Virus record (IMG/VR): IMGVR_UViG_3300012005_000012
Coordinates: 1-44,108 of that record
Strand: one strand, 5' to 3'
DNA from: a virus
Length of the DNA stretch: 44,108 nucleotides
Under the pieces are notes generated by a model that had not been told where the DNA came from, made no database searches, and worked only from the letters and a program-made list of their open reading frames with translations. Numbering within the stretch: the stretch's first letter is position 1; each line of letters starts with the position of its first letter. This document shows, in pieces, positions 23,359-30,641 of this stretch. The position numbers and the translations under genes are program-made.

Positions 23359-26300
23359 ATGGATGCGAGTTTTTTTGCACAACGGAGAGCAGATCTAGGA
23401 GTAACCTCCAATGCTTCAAGTTCTCAAAGTCCGTCAAGTTCATCAGCACCGAGCGACTTCTTTACTCAACGAAAAATGGATTTAGGCATGGTTCCCGACA
23501 CAAGGAAAACGAATGTGGCTTCTACGAAAACCATAGAACCTGTTCAACCGAATGTTCAACAACCGGCAACAAATAATGGTTCATTAGCGGATAAAGTTCA
23601 GTCGTTTAATGCGCCGGATGCCAATGGAAACCTAAGAACGAATTACTTTGGCGGGTTTCTTAACCCACTAAATGATATTAACCGCATCCAAAATGCTCCA
23701 TTGGTTAGGACTTTAGAGCATAGCGCAGGTCAAGCCATGGGATTACAAGAGCAAGATATGACCCCTGCCAAATCAACAGGAAGTAAATTCGTGGATAATA
23801 TTGCTAAGATTATCGGCGGTGGCGTGGGGTATTTAACAAATCCCGCGCAAATTGAACAAAATGTTGGTCAAACGTTTTTTAACAATCCAATCATAGATAA
23901 TGTCGCTACTAAATTAGGAAATAAAGCGCAGAGCCTACTTCCTGATGCAGGACTAGCATTGTCTAAAAACGGTGCAAACATAACAGATTCTATTCTAGGG
24001 AAATCATTAAACAATTTAACTAAAGGCGCAGTTGTAGGCGGTTTAGGTTCAGCAGCCTATGCACCGACACAGACGCTTAACAGTGGTCAGAATCCGCAAG
24101 ATATACCGAGGAACATGTTAGAGCAAGGATTGCAGGGCGCAGCATTAGGGGGCGCATTAGGCGCGGTTGCTCCATCGCTAGGCGCAGGAATAAAAGCGCT
24201 CATTGATAAGCACTCAGGCACGAAATTAGGCGCATCAATCGAACAGTTTGCACAGGCAGCCAGTAATCGAAATGATCTAAACATAGGTCAGATTGACAAG
24301 GGCGAGGGAAACATTGTAGATAAGTACAATTTCATCAACAAGCAGACGAATGGAACAGGTGACAATCCTTTGCAGTTACCAGAGCCAAGGTCGGCAACGA
24401 GAGCAAGGGAAGCGCAGCAAAGCAGCATCCTTCCAACGAATCAAACACCTATATATGGCAAAGGTGATATTGCAACGCTGGCTCTACCTGAATCGAACAC
24501 ACCGCGAATTATCAACGACATTAAACAGCAATCCAACGAGATTATGAAGCCACCTACTTCACGCAGGGACTTGATTGATTACGTTGGGCAGCATATGAAC
24601 ATTGACCGTCAAGAAGTCGTTAAGCTGAACGATAAGGAATTATATCAAGTAGGCCAGTTGGTTCGCAGTGGTGCGGATATGGAAGCCTTACACACTAAAT
24701 TAGCAGCAGAACAGGGGCATAATTGGAATGATTTAGTTAGTGGTAAATCTGTTACTGGACAGGTTGAGCAGCCATTAAATAAAATTCAATTCAGAAAACC
24801 GACTAAACCGACTACAGGCGCAGATAGGTTATCTGATATAAAACCAGTTACAGTTAATCCTAAAAAAATTGGCAAACTTAACGCAACTGCTCAACCAAAA
24901 TTGAGCGACTTAAAAGCAAATGTAACCGAACCCATCAAAGCGAATGAGAGTGGCGTTTTTGGAAGCTTAAAGGACTCTAAGCTTGTTTCACCGCGAACTA
25001 TCGAAGCCATTCACAACCAAGGTGAGACAACATATACACCTAAAACAAATGAAGAAACGCTTCAAAATGCGAATGATTACCTAAGTAAGAATGGTATCAA
25101 TGAATCTCGTCAAAAGGTGATGGAGAAGGACAAAGCACTAAGTGATGATGAAACAGCAGTCGCCTTCAAACTGCTTAAGCATTATCAAGACAAGGGTGAC
25201 TTTGAATCGGCAGCTACGATTGCCCATAAGCTAATGACTTCGGGAACCGCAAACGGTAGAGCTGTACAAATCAACGCAATCTTTAATAAAATGACTCCCG
25301 AGGGTGCGGCTAAGTTTGCAGCAAAATTGATTGACAAAGCTACGAATGGCGAGAAAAATATTACAGCAGACCAAACGCAGCGTATTACTCAATTTGCGAA
25401 GCAGTTTCAAACGGCAGCAGGAAATACAGAGTTATCGCAATCTGCAATTAGAGCAATCAACAAGCTAAGTAAAGGCGAACAATTGACCGTTCAAGAAGCG
25501 GATCAGTTAAAGAACTTTGCAAAGTATGCTGCTAAGAATGCACCGAAGCCATTAGACGGAAACTACAAGGATTTAAAAGGAACTCCTACGGCTCCTAGCA
25601 AGCTTTCAGAAGCCAAACCAACCAAGTTAAGAGATAGTGTCGTTAGTCTCACTTCCAAGCAAGCAGACCTTGCTAGAGAGCGCATCAAGGCAAGGGGCAG
25701 TTCTTTAAACTCCTTACCTTTAGACGTATGGGCAGATAAGGCGATCATAGGCGCGGATTATATCGCAAAAGGCGTAAAAACGTTAGCTGACTTCACCGAA
25801 AAGATGACGGATGAACTAGGTCAACACACCTATGCAGCTATGAATCGTATCTTTGTTGATTCTTTTGCAAAGTATCGGCAGCAAAATAAAATAAAAATGA
25901 CCGACTTTGAAAAGATTGTAAACAGAGCTATTGATACACACGGCATAGGAAACAATGAAGCTAATGCGATTAAAGCCAAGGCGATTGAGTTAATTCAGAT
26001 GTCCGGAAAAGATAAAGTTGCAGCAGAGGCTAGACTTCATCAACAATTCCAAGAGTTAACAGATCCTACTTTTGGAACAAAGTTATCTTCCCTACTTCGC
26101 TCAGCTCAATTGTTAAATCCGAGAACAACGCTTAGAAACGTTATTTCAAACATGATGTTCTACTCACTCGACACATCAGTTAGAAAGCTTTCTTCCATCG
26201 TTGACTTAGGCGCATCTACTCTAACCGGTAAAGATAGACAGATATTTTGGAAGAGCGCGCCGAACATCTGGAAAAACTTTTTTGGTGATGTAGCTTACGG

Positions 26301-27876
26301 AGGTAAAGAGGGCTTTGCAGGGCGTAATCCGGGAGGCTTTGCAACTCAATTCGATCTAGGAAACAACGCCTTTAATCGTAACGGCGGTTGGGGTGAAAAA
26401 GTTGGATCCTTTCTCGAACGTTCATTAGGCGCAGTGAATAAGTCGATGGATTATGCTTCTGCTAATATGGCAATGAAGAATGAACTTTATCAACTATCTA
26501 AAGCTAAAGCTTACGCAGAAGGTCACAGAGGGGCAGCGTTGGAGAGTAAAGCCATTGAGGAAATGCACCTAGCCAACGAGGAAATGCTTGCACAGGCGCA
26601 CGATTACGGTAATTATATGACATTCCAAGATACTAACTTTTTATCAACCGCCGCTCAAAATCTTAAAATGAAAGTATTAAATGCAGGAAAGGAATTTGGA
26701 TTAGGCAACATTCTTTTGAACTATCCAAAAACACCGGCCAATATATTAATGAGGGCAATAGATTATTCTCCTGCTGGGTATTTAAAGTTTGCAGGCAACT
26801 TATTTAGAATGGCTAACAATCCCAAGATAGATAAGAAAACTTTGATTCAAGACTTCATGAGAGCGAGCGGAGGAACTTCATTATTGTTTGCATCCTATCA
26901 ACTAGCCAAGGCTGGATTGGTCAACGTTCTACCAAGCCAGGACCCGCAAGTAAACAGTTTGGAACGTTCCGCAGGAATTGTAGCTAATAGCGTGAATGTA
27001 GATGGATTAATTCGATACGCTAAAACAATGTTCAGTGATCCTAGCGTAGCTAAAAAGCGGATAGGAGATTATTACGCATCTATGGATTGGGCGCAGCCTA
27101 TGGCAATGTCAGCGGCGGCAGGGGCATCTATCGCACAAGCTAATGATCCTTCGCGTATGCAGAAAGGCATTAATGCAGGAAGCGCAGCAGAGCAATCATT
27201 AGAGGGTTCATTAGAAAGCGTTGGTAATATGTCCGTTTTGAGCAACATCAAGAAAGCTATTATGGGCAATACAAGCAATCCAAATCAAACGATTCTAGGG
27301 CGCACTGGGGATATTATAAAACAAATACCGCCTGCATTCGTGCCGAGCGTTCTAGGGCAATTGAAAAATACGATTGATCCAGCCGTAAGAGACACATATC
27401 AAGGAAACTTTATGCAGCAACTTTTAAATCAAGTCGTTAATAAATTACCTGGACTGTCTAAAACCTTACCACAGCGCATTGATACATTGGGTGAACCAAT
27501 GAAAAATCAATTTGGCGTAAGCGCAAGGGCAGCCAATGCATTTTTAAACCCTTCACTCATGGGCAGATACGAACCAAATCAAGCGGCTCAGGTTATTATT
27601 AAAATGATTAACAGTTCGGGGGATCAAGGATTAGCTCCTGCAAGCCCTCAAAAATCATTAAACATTGAAGGTTTAAGGACAAAATTAACCACGCAGGAGT
27701 ATCAAGACCTACAAACAAGCAAAGGTAAGCAGATACAGGACTTGATTAATCAAAATATGGATACATTCAATGATCCGAAAATGACGGATTCTGACAAAGT
27801 GGCTGTATTAAAAGCCTTGTTAAGTGCATCCAGTGCCATTACAAATGGTAACTTAAAGGCACAAAAGATTAAGTAG
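23359..27876 (+). CDS. Giant probable ejection protein (1505 aa)
   Basis: ATG after AAAGGAGGTTATCT. The N-terminus holds a duplicated short motif (FFAQRRADLG at 5-14 and FFTQRKMDLG at about 35-44) separated by a Ser-rich linker. Residues about 140-310 include hydrophobic Gly/Ala stretches. The central part is long, charged and helical. Residues about 905-960 (TKLSSLLRSAQLLNPRTTLRNVISNMMFY) resemble a segment found in large internal or polyvalent phage proteins; the following region has several amphipathic or hydrophobic helices. Size and last-structural-gene position fit a protein injected with the DNA to help it cross the envelope. No lytic transglycosylase motif seen. Confidence 0.62.
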   Translation: MDASFFAQRRADLGVTSNASSSQSPSSSSAPSDFFTQRKMDLGMVPDTRKTNVASTKTIEPVQPNVQQPATNNGSLADKVQSFNAPDANGNLRTNYFGGFLNPLNDINRIQNAPLVRTLEHSAGQAMGLQEQDMTPAKSTGSKFVDNIAKIIGGGVGYLTNPAQIEQNVGQTFFNNPIIDNVATKLGNKAQSLLPDAGLALSKNGANITDSILGKSLNNLTKGAVVGGLGSAAYAPTQTLNSGQNPQDIPRNMLEQGLQGAALGGALGAVAPSLGAGIKALIDKHSGTKLGASIEQFAQAASNRNDLNIGQIDKGEGNIVDKYNFINKQTNGTGDNPLQLPEPRSATRAREAQQSSILPTNQTPIYGKGDIATLALPESNTPRIINDIKQQSNEIMKPPTSRRDLIDYVGQHMNIDRQEVVKLNDKELYQVGQLVRSGADMEALHTKLAAEQGHNWNDLVSGKSVTGQVEQPLNKIQFRKPTKPTTGADRLSDIKPVTVNPKKIGKLNATAQPKLSDLKANVTEPIKANESGVFGSLKDSKLVSPRTIEAIHNQGETTYTPKTNEETLQNANDYLSKNGINESRQKVMEKDKALSDDETAVAFKLLKHYQDKGDFESAATIAHKLMTSGTANGRAVQINAIFNKMTPEGAAKFAAKLIDKATNGEKNITADQTQRITQFAKQFQTAAGNTELSQSAIRAINKLSKGEQLTVQEADQLKNFAKYAAKNAPKPLDGNYKDLKGTPTAPSKLSEAKPTKLRDSVVSLTSKQADLARERIKARGSSLNSLPLDVWADKAIIGADYIAKGVKTLADFTEKMTDELGQHTYAAMNRIFVDSFAKYRQQNKIKMTDFEKIVNRAIDTHGIGNNEANAIKAKAIELIQMSGKDKVAAEARLHQQFQELTDPTFGTKLSSLLRSAQLLNPRTTLRNVISNMMFYSLDTSVRKLSSIVDLGASTLTGKDRQIFWKSAPNIWKNFFGDVAYGGKEGFAGRNPGGFATQFDLGNNAFNRNGGWGEKVGSFLERSLGAVNKSMDYASANMAMKNELYQLSKAKAYAEGHRGAALESKAIEEMHLANEEMLAQAHDYGNYMTFQDTNFLSTAAQNLKMKVLNAGKEFGLGNILLNYPKTPANILMRAIDYSPAGYLKFAGNLFRMANNPKIDKKTLIQDFMRASGGTSLLFASYQLAKAGLVNVLPSQDPQVNSLERSAGIVANSVNVDGLIRYAKTMFSDPSVAKKRIGDYYASMDWAQPMAMSAAAGASIAQANDPSRMQKGINAGSAAEQSLEGSLESVGNMSVLSNIKKAIMGNTSNPNQTILGRTGDIIKQIPPAFVPSVLGQLKNTIDPAVRDTYQGNFMQQLLNQVVNKLPGLSKTLPQRIDTLGEPMKNQFGVSARAANAFLNPSLMGRYEPNQAAQVIIKMINSSGDQGLAPASPQKSLNIEGLRTKLTTQEYQDLQTSKGKQIQDLINQNMDTFNDPKMTDSDKVAVLKALLSASSAITNGNLKAQKIK

Positions 27877-27889
27877 AAAGGAGCTTCCC

Positions 27890-28018
27890 ATGATAGAATT
27901 TGACGAGTGTGAAATGTCCGAATCCGACTTCACCGATGAAGAGTTACGTCTTATTGCTAAATTTCTAGGTGAAAAATTCAAGGATAAACTTCTGATTCAT
28001 AAGGAGAAAGACGGATGA
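27890..28018 (+). CDS. Small acidic peptide (42 aa)
   Basis: ATG after AGAAAGGAGCTTCCC. Nearly a third of residues are Asp or Glu, with a helical middle (EELRLIAKFLGEKFKDK). Its stop overlaps the next ATG. Function unknown; begins the lysis cluster. Confidence 0.55.
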   Translation: MIEFDECEMSESDFTDEELRLIAKFLGEKFKDKLLIHKEKDG

Positions 28019-28734
28019 TCTTAGAGCTTGCGGGATGGATTTACGAACACCGAATGGAGCTTACTTTCAACACCATTCTTCTTTTTATTTTACGTAAGTT
28101 TATCTTAACGGAGTTAAAACGCATCTTACGCTTTAATCGCACAGATGCGGTACTGCACAACTTAAAAATCATCATGGAAGAAATGGGGAAGGGAGATCAA
28201 TGGAGATCAAATTTACCTATGAATGGTTTCGCCTTTACGCTAGTCCCGTTCTCCAAGAAGCTCTCTTTATTTTCGTTCAAGGATATGAAACACCAAACAA
28301 GGAGGAAGAACATGAACAGATTGAAGAGTAAAAAACTGTGGTTGGCTATAGCAGGGGCTTTAATCCCTGTCATCAACAATGAATTTAGCATCAACTTAAA
28401 CTTAGACACGATGATCGGTATGTGGTCAATCTTAGGTGTAGGGATTGCTGCGATTGCCCACGTGGATGCTAAACAGGCAGCCGCAACTGTAACCGCCGTT
28501 AAAGTCGCTGTAACCGCAGATCCCAACGCAACCTACAAAGATATGGTTAAGACGGTGAATGTCGTACACACAGCAATAACAAGCATCCTAGCAGACTTGA
28601 AAAAGGACGATGGCAGTCAGGCTTTCCGTGATGCGGCAAACGCTTATACCCAATTGCACAGCATTGTTAACGACTTTAGAAAGCCGGATCCGTTGCCGGA
28701 GATTCCTACTTTAGCTGAAACGAAGGTGTCGTAA
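28015..28734 (+). CDS. Holin-region frame: membrane peptide read through into holin-like protein (239 aa)
   Basis: An uninterrupted frame with two parts. Residues 1-62 hold one span (LTFNTILLFILRKFIL) and a basic helix ending EEMGKGDQ. Residues about 63-99 (WRSNLPMNGF...RRKN) look unlike protein and overlie another good frame (28200..28331). From Met100 (base 28312), behind its own GGAGG, comes a compact two-span protein. I think two proteins are made, with the stop between them absent or lost; a real fusion is the alternative. The end overlaps the amidase start by one base. Confidence 0.5.
   Translation: MILELAGWIYEHRMELTFNTILLFILRKFILTELKRILRFNRTDAVLHNLKIIMEEMGKGDQWRSNLPMNGFAFTLVPFSKKLSLFSFKDMKHQTRRKNMNRLKSKKLWLAIAGALIPVINNEFSINLNLDTMIGMWSILGVGIAAIAHVDAKQAAATVTAVKVAVTADPNATYKDMVKTVNVVHTAITSILADLKKDDGSQAFRDAANAYTQLHSIVNDFRKPDPLPEIPTLAETKVS
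28200..28331 (+). CDS. Overlapping out-of-frame peptide in the holin region (43 aa)
   Basis: ATG at 28200 after GGGAAGGGAGATCA, in a different frame from the 239-aa reading. It starts MEIKFTYEWFRLY, has a hydrophobic middle (PVLQEALFIFVQGYE) and an acidic tail, which looks more like a real protein than the competing frame over the same bases. The next start (28312) lies inside its end. A lysis accessory is possible; unproven. Confidence 0.4.
   Translation: MEIKFTYEWFRLYASPVLQEALFIFVQGYETPNKEEEHEQIEE
28312..28734 (+). CDS. Holin-like membrane protein (140 aa, internal start)
   Basis: ATG with ACAAGGAGGAAGAAC upstream, the best ribosome site in the cluster. Two hydrophobic segments (LWLAIAGALIPVIN at 9-22, MIGMWSILGVGIAAIAHV at 34-51) are followed by a soluble Ala/Thr-rich helical tail and a Pro-rich end. 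Size, two spans and the place directly before the amidase indicate a holin that times lysis. Same frame as the longer 28015 reading. Confidence 0.65.
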   Translation: MNRLKSKKLWLAIAGALIPVINNEFSINLNLDTMIGMWSILGVGIAAIAHVDAKQAAATVTAVKVAVTADPNATYKDMVKTVNVVHTAITSILADLKKDDGSQAFRDAANAYTQLHSIVNDFRKPDPLPEIPTLAETKVS

Positions 28735-29522
28735 TGATTGAAATCACGCAAGATTTAATTCAAATCAATCCCTTTAGCCGGGATGGAAGTAAACTCAAAG
28801 CTAAAAACGGCATTGCCATGCATTACACCGCCGATCCTGGAGCACCAGCAAGAAACATCAGCCATTACTTTAACAGCCTTAAAGATCAAAACATTAAAGA
28901 CGATGCGGTAGATCGATACGCCGGAGCGCATTTCAGTGTGGATAGAACAACTAAAGTTCAGAGCATTCCAACCAACGAGCGCGGTTACCACGTTGGCAGC
29001 TCTCAGCCTTACTTACCCGATGCAATCCGGATGATTGGCAGCTATCCAAACGACTATTGTGTCGGAATAGAAATGTGTATTGAAGCCGATGGCAGTATCC
29101 ATGAGGATACCTTTCAGAACGCCGCAGACTTGGTTGTATGGCTTATCACGAACGATGGCTTTCCCAATGTGTTATTTACACACAAAGACATTGTAGGCTG
29201 GAAGGATTGTCCTCTGCCTTGGGTTAAGAATCCGAGTGAGTTTGAACGGTTTAAGCAGTTGGTAAATACAAAACTAAAGGAGCTGGAGCAAATGGATGCA
29301 ATATTAAAACAGTTGGCAGATTTACAAGGACAGGTAAAATGTTTGGAGGATGCAGCGGTAAAGATAGCGGCGCCTAAGTGGTTTGTGGATGAATTTAAGA
29401 GTGCTGATTTAGGTGGGGTCATTACAGAGCCTTTGAAGACAGAAGAGTTTTGGGAAACGTTAGCAACGGTACTAAGGGCGGTTAAATATGTAGCAGTCCA
29501 ACCTTCCGAAGTTACCGGATAG
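28734..29522 (+). CDS. Endolysin: N-acetylmuramoyl-L-alanine amidase (Amidase_2)
   Basis: 262 residues. Zinc ligands of the amidase_2/PGRP fold are visible: His30 in AMHYTADPG, His150 in FTHKDI and Cys159 in KDCPLPW; GAHFSVD and VGIEMCIE are further core motifs. It cuts between muramic acid and L-Ala of peptidoglycan at the end of infection. After residue about 180 a coiled-coil helix and a short tail with no known cell-wall-binding domain follow. No signal peptide, so export depends on the holin. Confidence 0.93.
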   Translation: MIEITQDLIQINPFSRDGSKLKAKNGIAMHYTADPGAPARNISHYFNSLKDQNIKDDAVDRYAGAHFSVDRTTKVQSIPTNERGYHVGSSQPYLPDAIRMIGSYPNDYCVGIEMCIEADGSIHEDTFQNAADLVVWLITNDGFPNVLFTHKDIVGWKDCPLPWVKNPSEFERFKQLVNTKLKELEQMDAILKQLADLQGQVKCLEDAAVKIAAPKWFVDEFKSADLGGVITEPLKTEEFWETLATVLRAVKYVAVQPSEVTG

Positions 29523-29533
29523 TTCAAAAAAAT

Positions 29534-29559
29534 ACCCTCGCATTAATCCGCGGGGGTTT
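29534..29559. terminator. Bidirectional terminator between lysis genes and leftward cassette
   Basis: ACCCTCGC (29534-29541) pairs with GCGGGGGT (29550-29557), one T-G pair, 8-nt loop. T-rich sequence follows on the plus strand, and ATTTTTTTGAA follows on the minus strand. It ends the late operon and the leftward genes. Confidence 0.85.
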
Positions 29560-29659
29560 CATCTTCCTCTTCATACATCATAGCCAAACATCCATCACAT
29601 ACAAACTCATCATATTGACTGTCCATTTCTTCCCCACATGATTCGCATATCTTACCCAT
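29543..29659 (-). CDS. Acidic four-Cys zinc peptide (38 aa)
   Basis: Start ATG at 29659, with GGAGGGATGAATAG upstream. C-E-S-C near residue 5 and C-D-G-C near residue 21 form one zinc knuckle; the last third is very acidic (EEEDE). The stop lies inside the terminator stem. Last gene of a leftward cassette that would be at a prophage end. Function unknown. Confidence 0.6.
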   Translation of the reverse strand: MGKICESCGEEMDSQYDEFVCDGCLAMMYEEEDETPAD

Positions 29660-29676
29660 CTATTCATCCCTCCAAA

Positions 29677-29775
29677 TTACCTAGATGCATAAAACGCTAA
29701 TTTTTTTTTATTGTTTTTAATCATTCTGAATAGCTTCTTATGCTTCTTGCGACTTTTACGTTCAATCTTGTCCAT
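29677..29775 (-). CDS. Very basic peptide (32 aa)
   Basis: Start ATG at 29775 after AGGGATGAATAGGT, the same leader motif as the neighbouring zinc peptide. About half the residues are Lys or Arg, so RNA or DNA contact is likely by charge alone. Low confidence because of length. Confidence 0.4.
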   Translation of the reverse strand: MDKIERKSRKKHKKLFRMIKNNKKKLAFYASR

Positions 29776-29781
29776 ACCTAT

Positions 29782-30027
29782 TCATCCCTCTCCCTGAATG
29801 GATTTTAAAGCGGATTCTGACAAGTTGTGTGCTGACTTGTGTACAATATGATCTGAATATCTAGTTATAAATGAAATTTCTTTTAAAGATTTCTCTGCTG
29901 TGTTTATAATAGATAGGAGGTATGAAATATCATTTGTCACTTCTGATTCTTCGCTATCACCATCTTTGCAATATAGGTAGATTGCCGACTCTTTATTATA
30001 TCGTTCCTTTATCTCTGCTATGTTCAC
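29782..30027 (-). CDS. Hypothetical protein (81 aa)
   Basis: GTG start at 30027 with TTAGGAGGAGTTAAG upstream. Mostly helical and acidic at the front (KERYNKESAIYLYCKDGDSEESEVTNDI in pieces), with a His/Ser-rich C-terminal half. No domain recognised. Part of the leftward cassette next to the recombinase. Confidence 0.55.
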   Translation of the reverse strand: MNIAEIKERYNKESAIYLYCKDGDSEESEVTNDISYLLSIINTAEKSLKEISFITRYSDHIVHKSAHNLSESALKSIQGEG

Positions 30028-30038
30028 CTTAACTCCTC

Positions 30039-30191
30039 CTAAAATGATTTATAAGCCTTTATTGCTTCTTCCTCTGTCTTTTCGTCCATTGCCATAATCA
30101 TCATGCGTGCTATGGCTTCTATAACTCGTTTGTCCAATCCGATTTCTTTGGCTGCTATGGTCATATATCCTAGTGCTGCTTCGTTGTTCAT
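30039..30191 (-). CDS. Small helical protein (50 aa)
   Basis: Start ATG at 30191 with TAGGGAGTGAGAGA upstream. Two to three helices (ALGYMTIAAKEIGLD, VIEAIARMMIMAMDEKTEEEA); the first part resembles a short helix-turn-helix but lacks clear signature residues. Its stop is close to the next start. Function unknown. Confidence 0.55.
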   Translation of the reverse strand: MNNEAALGYMTIAAKEIGLDKRVIEAIARMMIMAMDEKTEEEAIKAYKSF

Positions 30192-30224
30192 TCTCTCACT
30201 CCCTAAATTCAAAATTATTCCAAT

Positions 30225-30267
30225 ACAAGTAAATCGCCTAAAACATCGAAATAAAACAAGTAAATCG
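30225..30267. repeat. Pair of 12-bp direct repeats, 31-bp period
   Basis: ACAAGTAAATCG occurs at 30225-30236 and 30256-30267, three helix turns apart, in the 106-bp gap between two leftward genes. Possibly operator sites for the small HTH protein encoded just upstream in transcription order, or recombination-directionality/integrase arm sites. Confidence 0.4.
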
Positions 30268-30297
30268 ACTATTTCTAAATAATATACGGCTACCGCT

Positions 30298-30480
30298 TTA
30301 TTTCTCCCATCCCTTAACCTCTTTGATTACATTCATAATTTTCGATTTCATATCATCGCTCATTTCCGTTCTTAACCATCTTAATACGGTTTGCTCTGAA
30401 ACTCCTAGCCCTTTGGCAATAACCCAATTAGGAATTCCTTCTTTTGCTTTTCTAATATCTAAGTTACTGTTTAAAAACAT
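30298..30480 (-). CDS. Small HTH protein (60 aa)
   Basis: Start ATG at 30480 after GGAGGTTGAATCTAA. Residues 10-37 read RKAKEGIPNWVIAKGLGVSEQTVLRWLR, a clear helix-turn-helix with recognition helix SEQTVLRWL. Very similar short proteins are common beside integrases in Gram-positive phages; some control excision or a promoter nearby. It has its own promoter candidate upstream. Confidence 0.75.
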   Translation of the reverse strand: MFLNSNLDIRKAKEGIPNWVIAKGLGVSEQTVLRWLRTEMSDDMKSKIMNVIKEVKGWEK

Positions 30481-30519
30481 TTAGATTCAACCTCCAATGA
30501 TATTATTAACACTAACATC

Positions 30520-30548
30520 ATTATAGCACATCCATAATCCATATGGAA
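30520..30548 (-). promoter_or_regulatory. Promoter of the leftward cassette
   Basis: On the minus strand TTCCAT, 17 bp, then TATAAT with an extended TG (TGCTATAAT). It starts about 40 bp before the HTH gene. Would keep the cassette active independent of the lytic programme. Confidence 0.6.
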
Positions 30549-30585
30549 GATATAGAGGGGTAAATAGTTAAATGTTTATTTTATT

Positions 30586-30641
30586 ATAGTAGGAGTGAAG
30601 GTATAGTTAGATGAAGCTAACATGATCTTCGCTCCCACTAT
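30586..30641. other. 56-bp imperfect palindrome at the 3' end of the recombinase gene (attP candidate)
   Basis: Arms 30586-30600 and 30627-30641 pair at 14 of 15 positions (one T-G). An inner pair GTTAG/CTAAC (30606-30610, 30617-30621) shares the same axis at 30613/30614, leaving a central ATGAAG. No T-tract follows on either strand, so it is not a good terminator. Length, nested symmetry and place next to a large serine recombinase fit an attachment site, where such enzymes use about 50 bp. The recombinase stop codon lies in the right arm. Confidence 0.45.

Noticed and set aside
30586-30641. Rho-independent terminator for the recombinase gene
   Set aside because: No T-run follows the stem on either strand; the central symmetry fits an attachment site better, though termination is not excluded.
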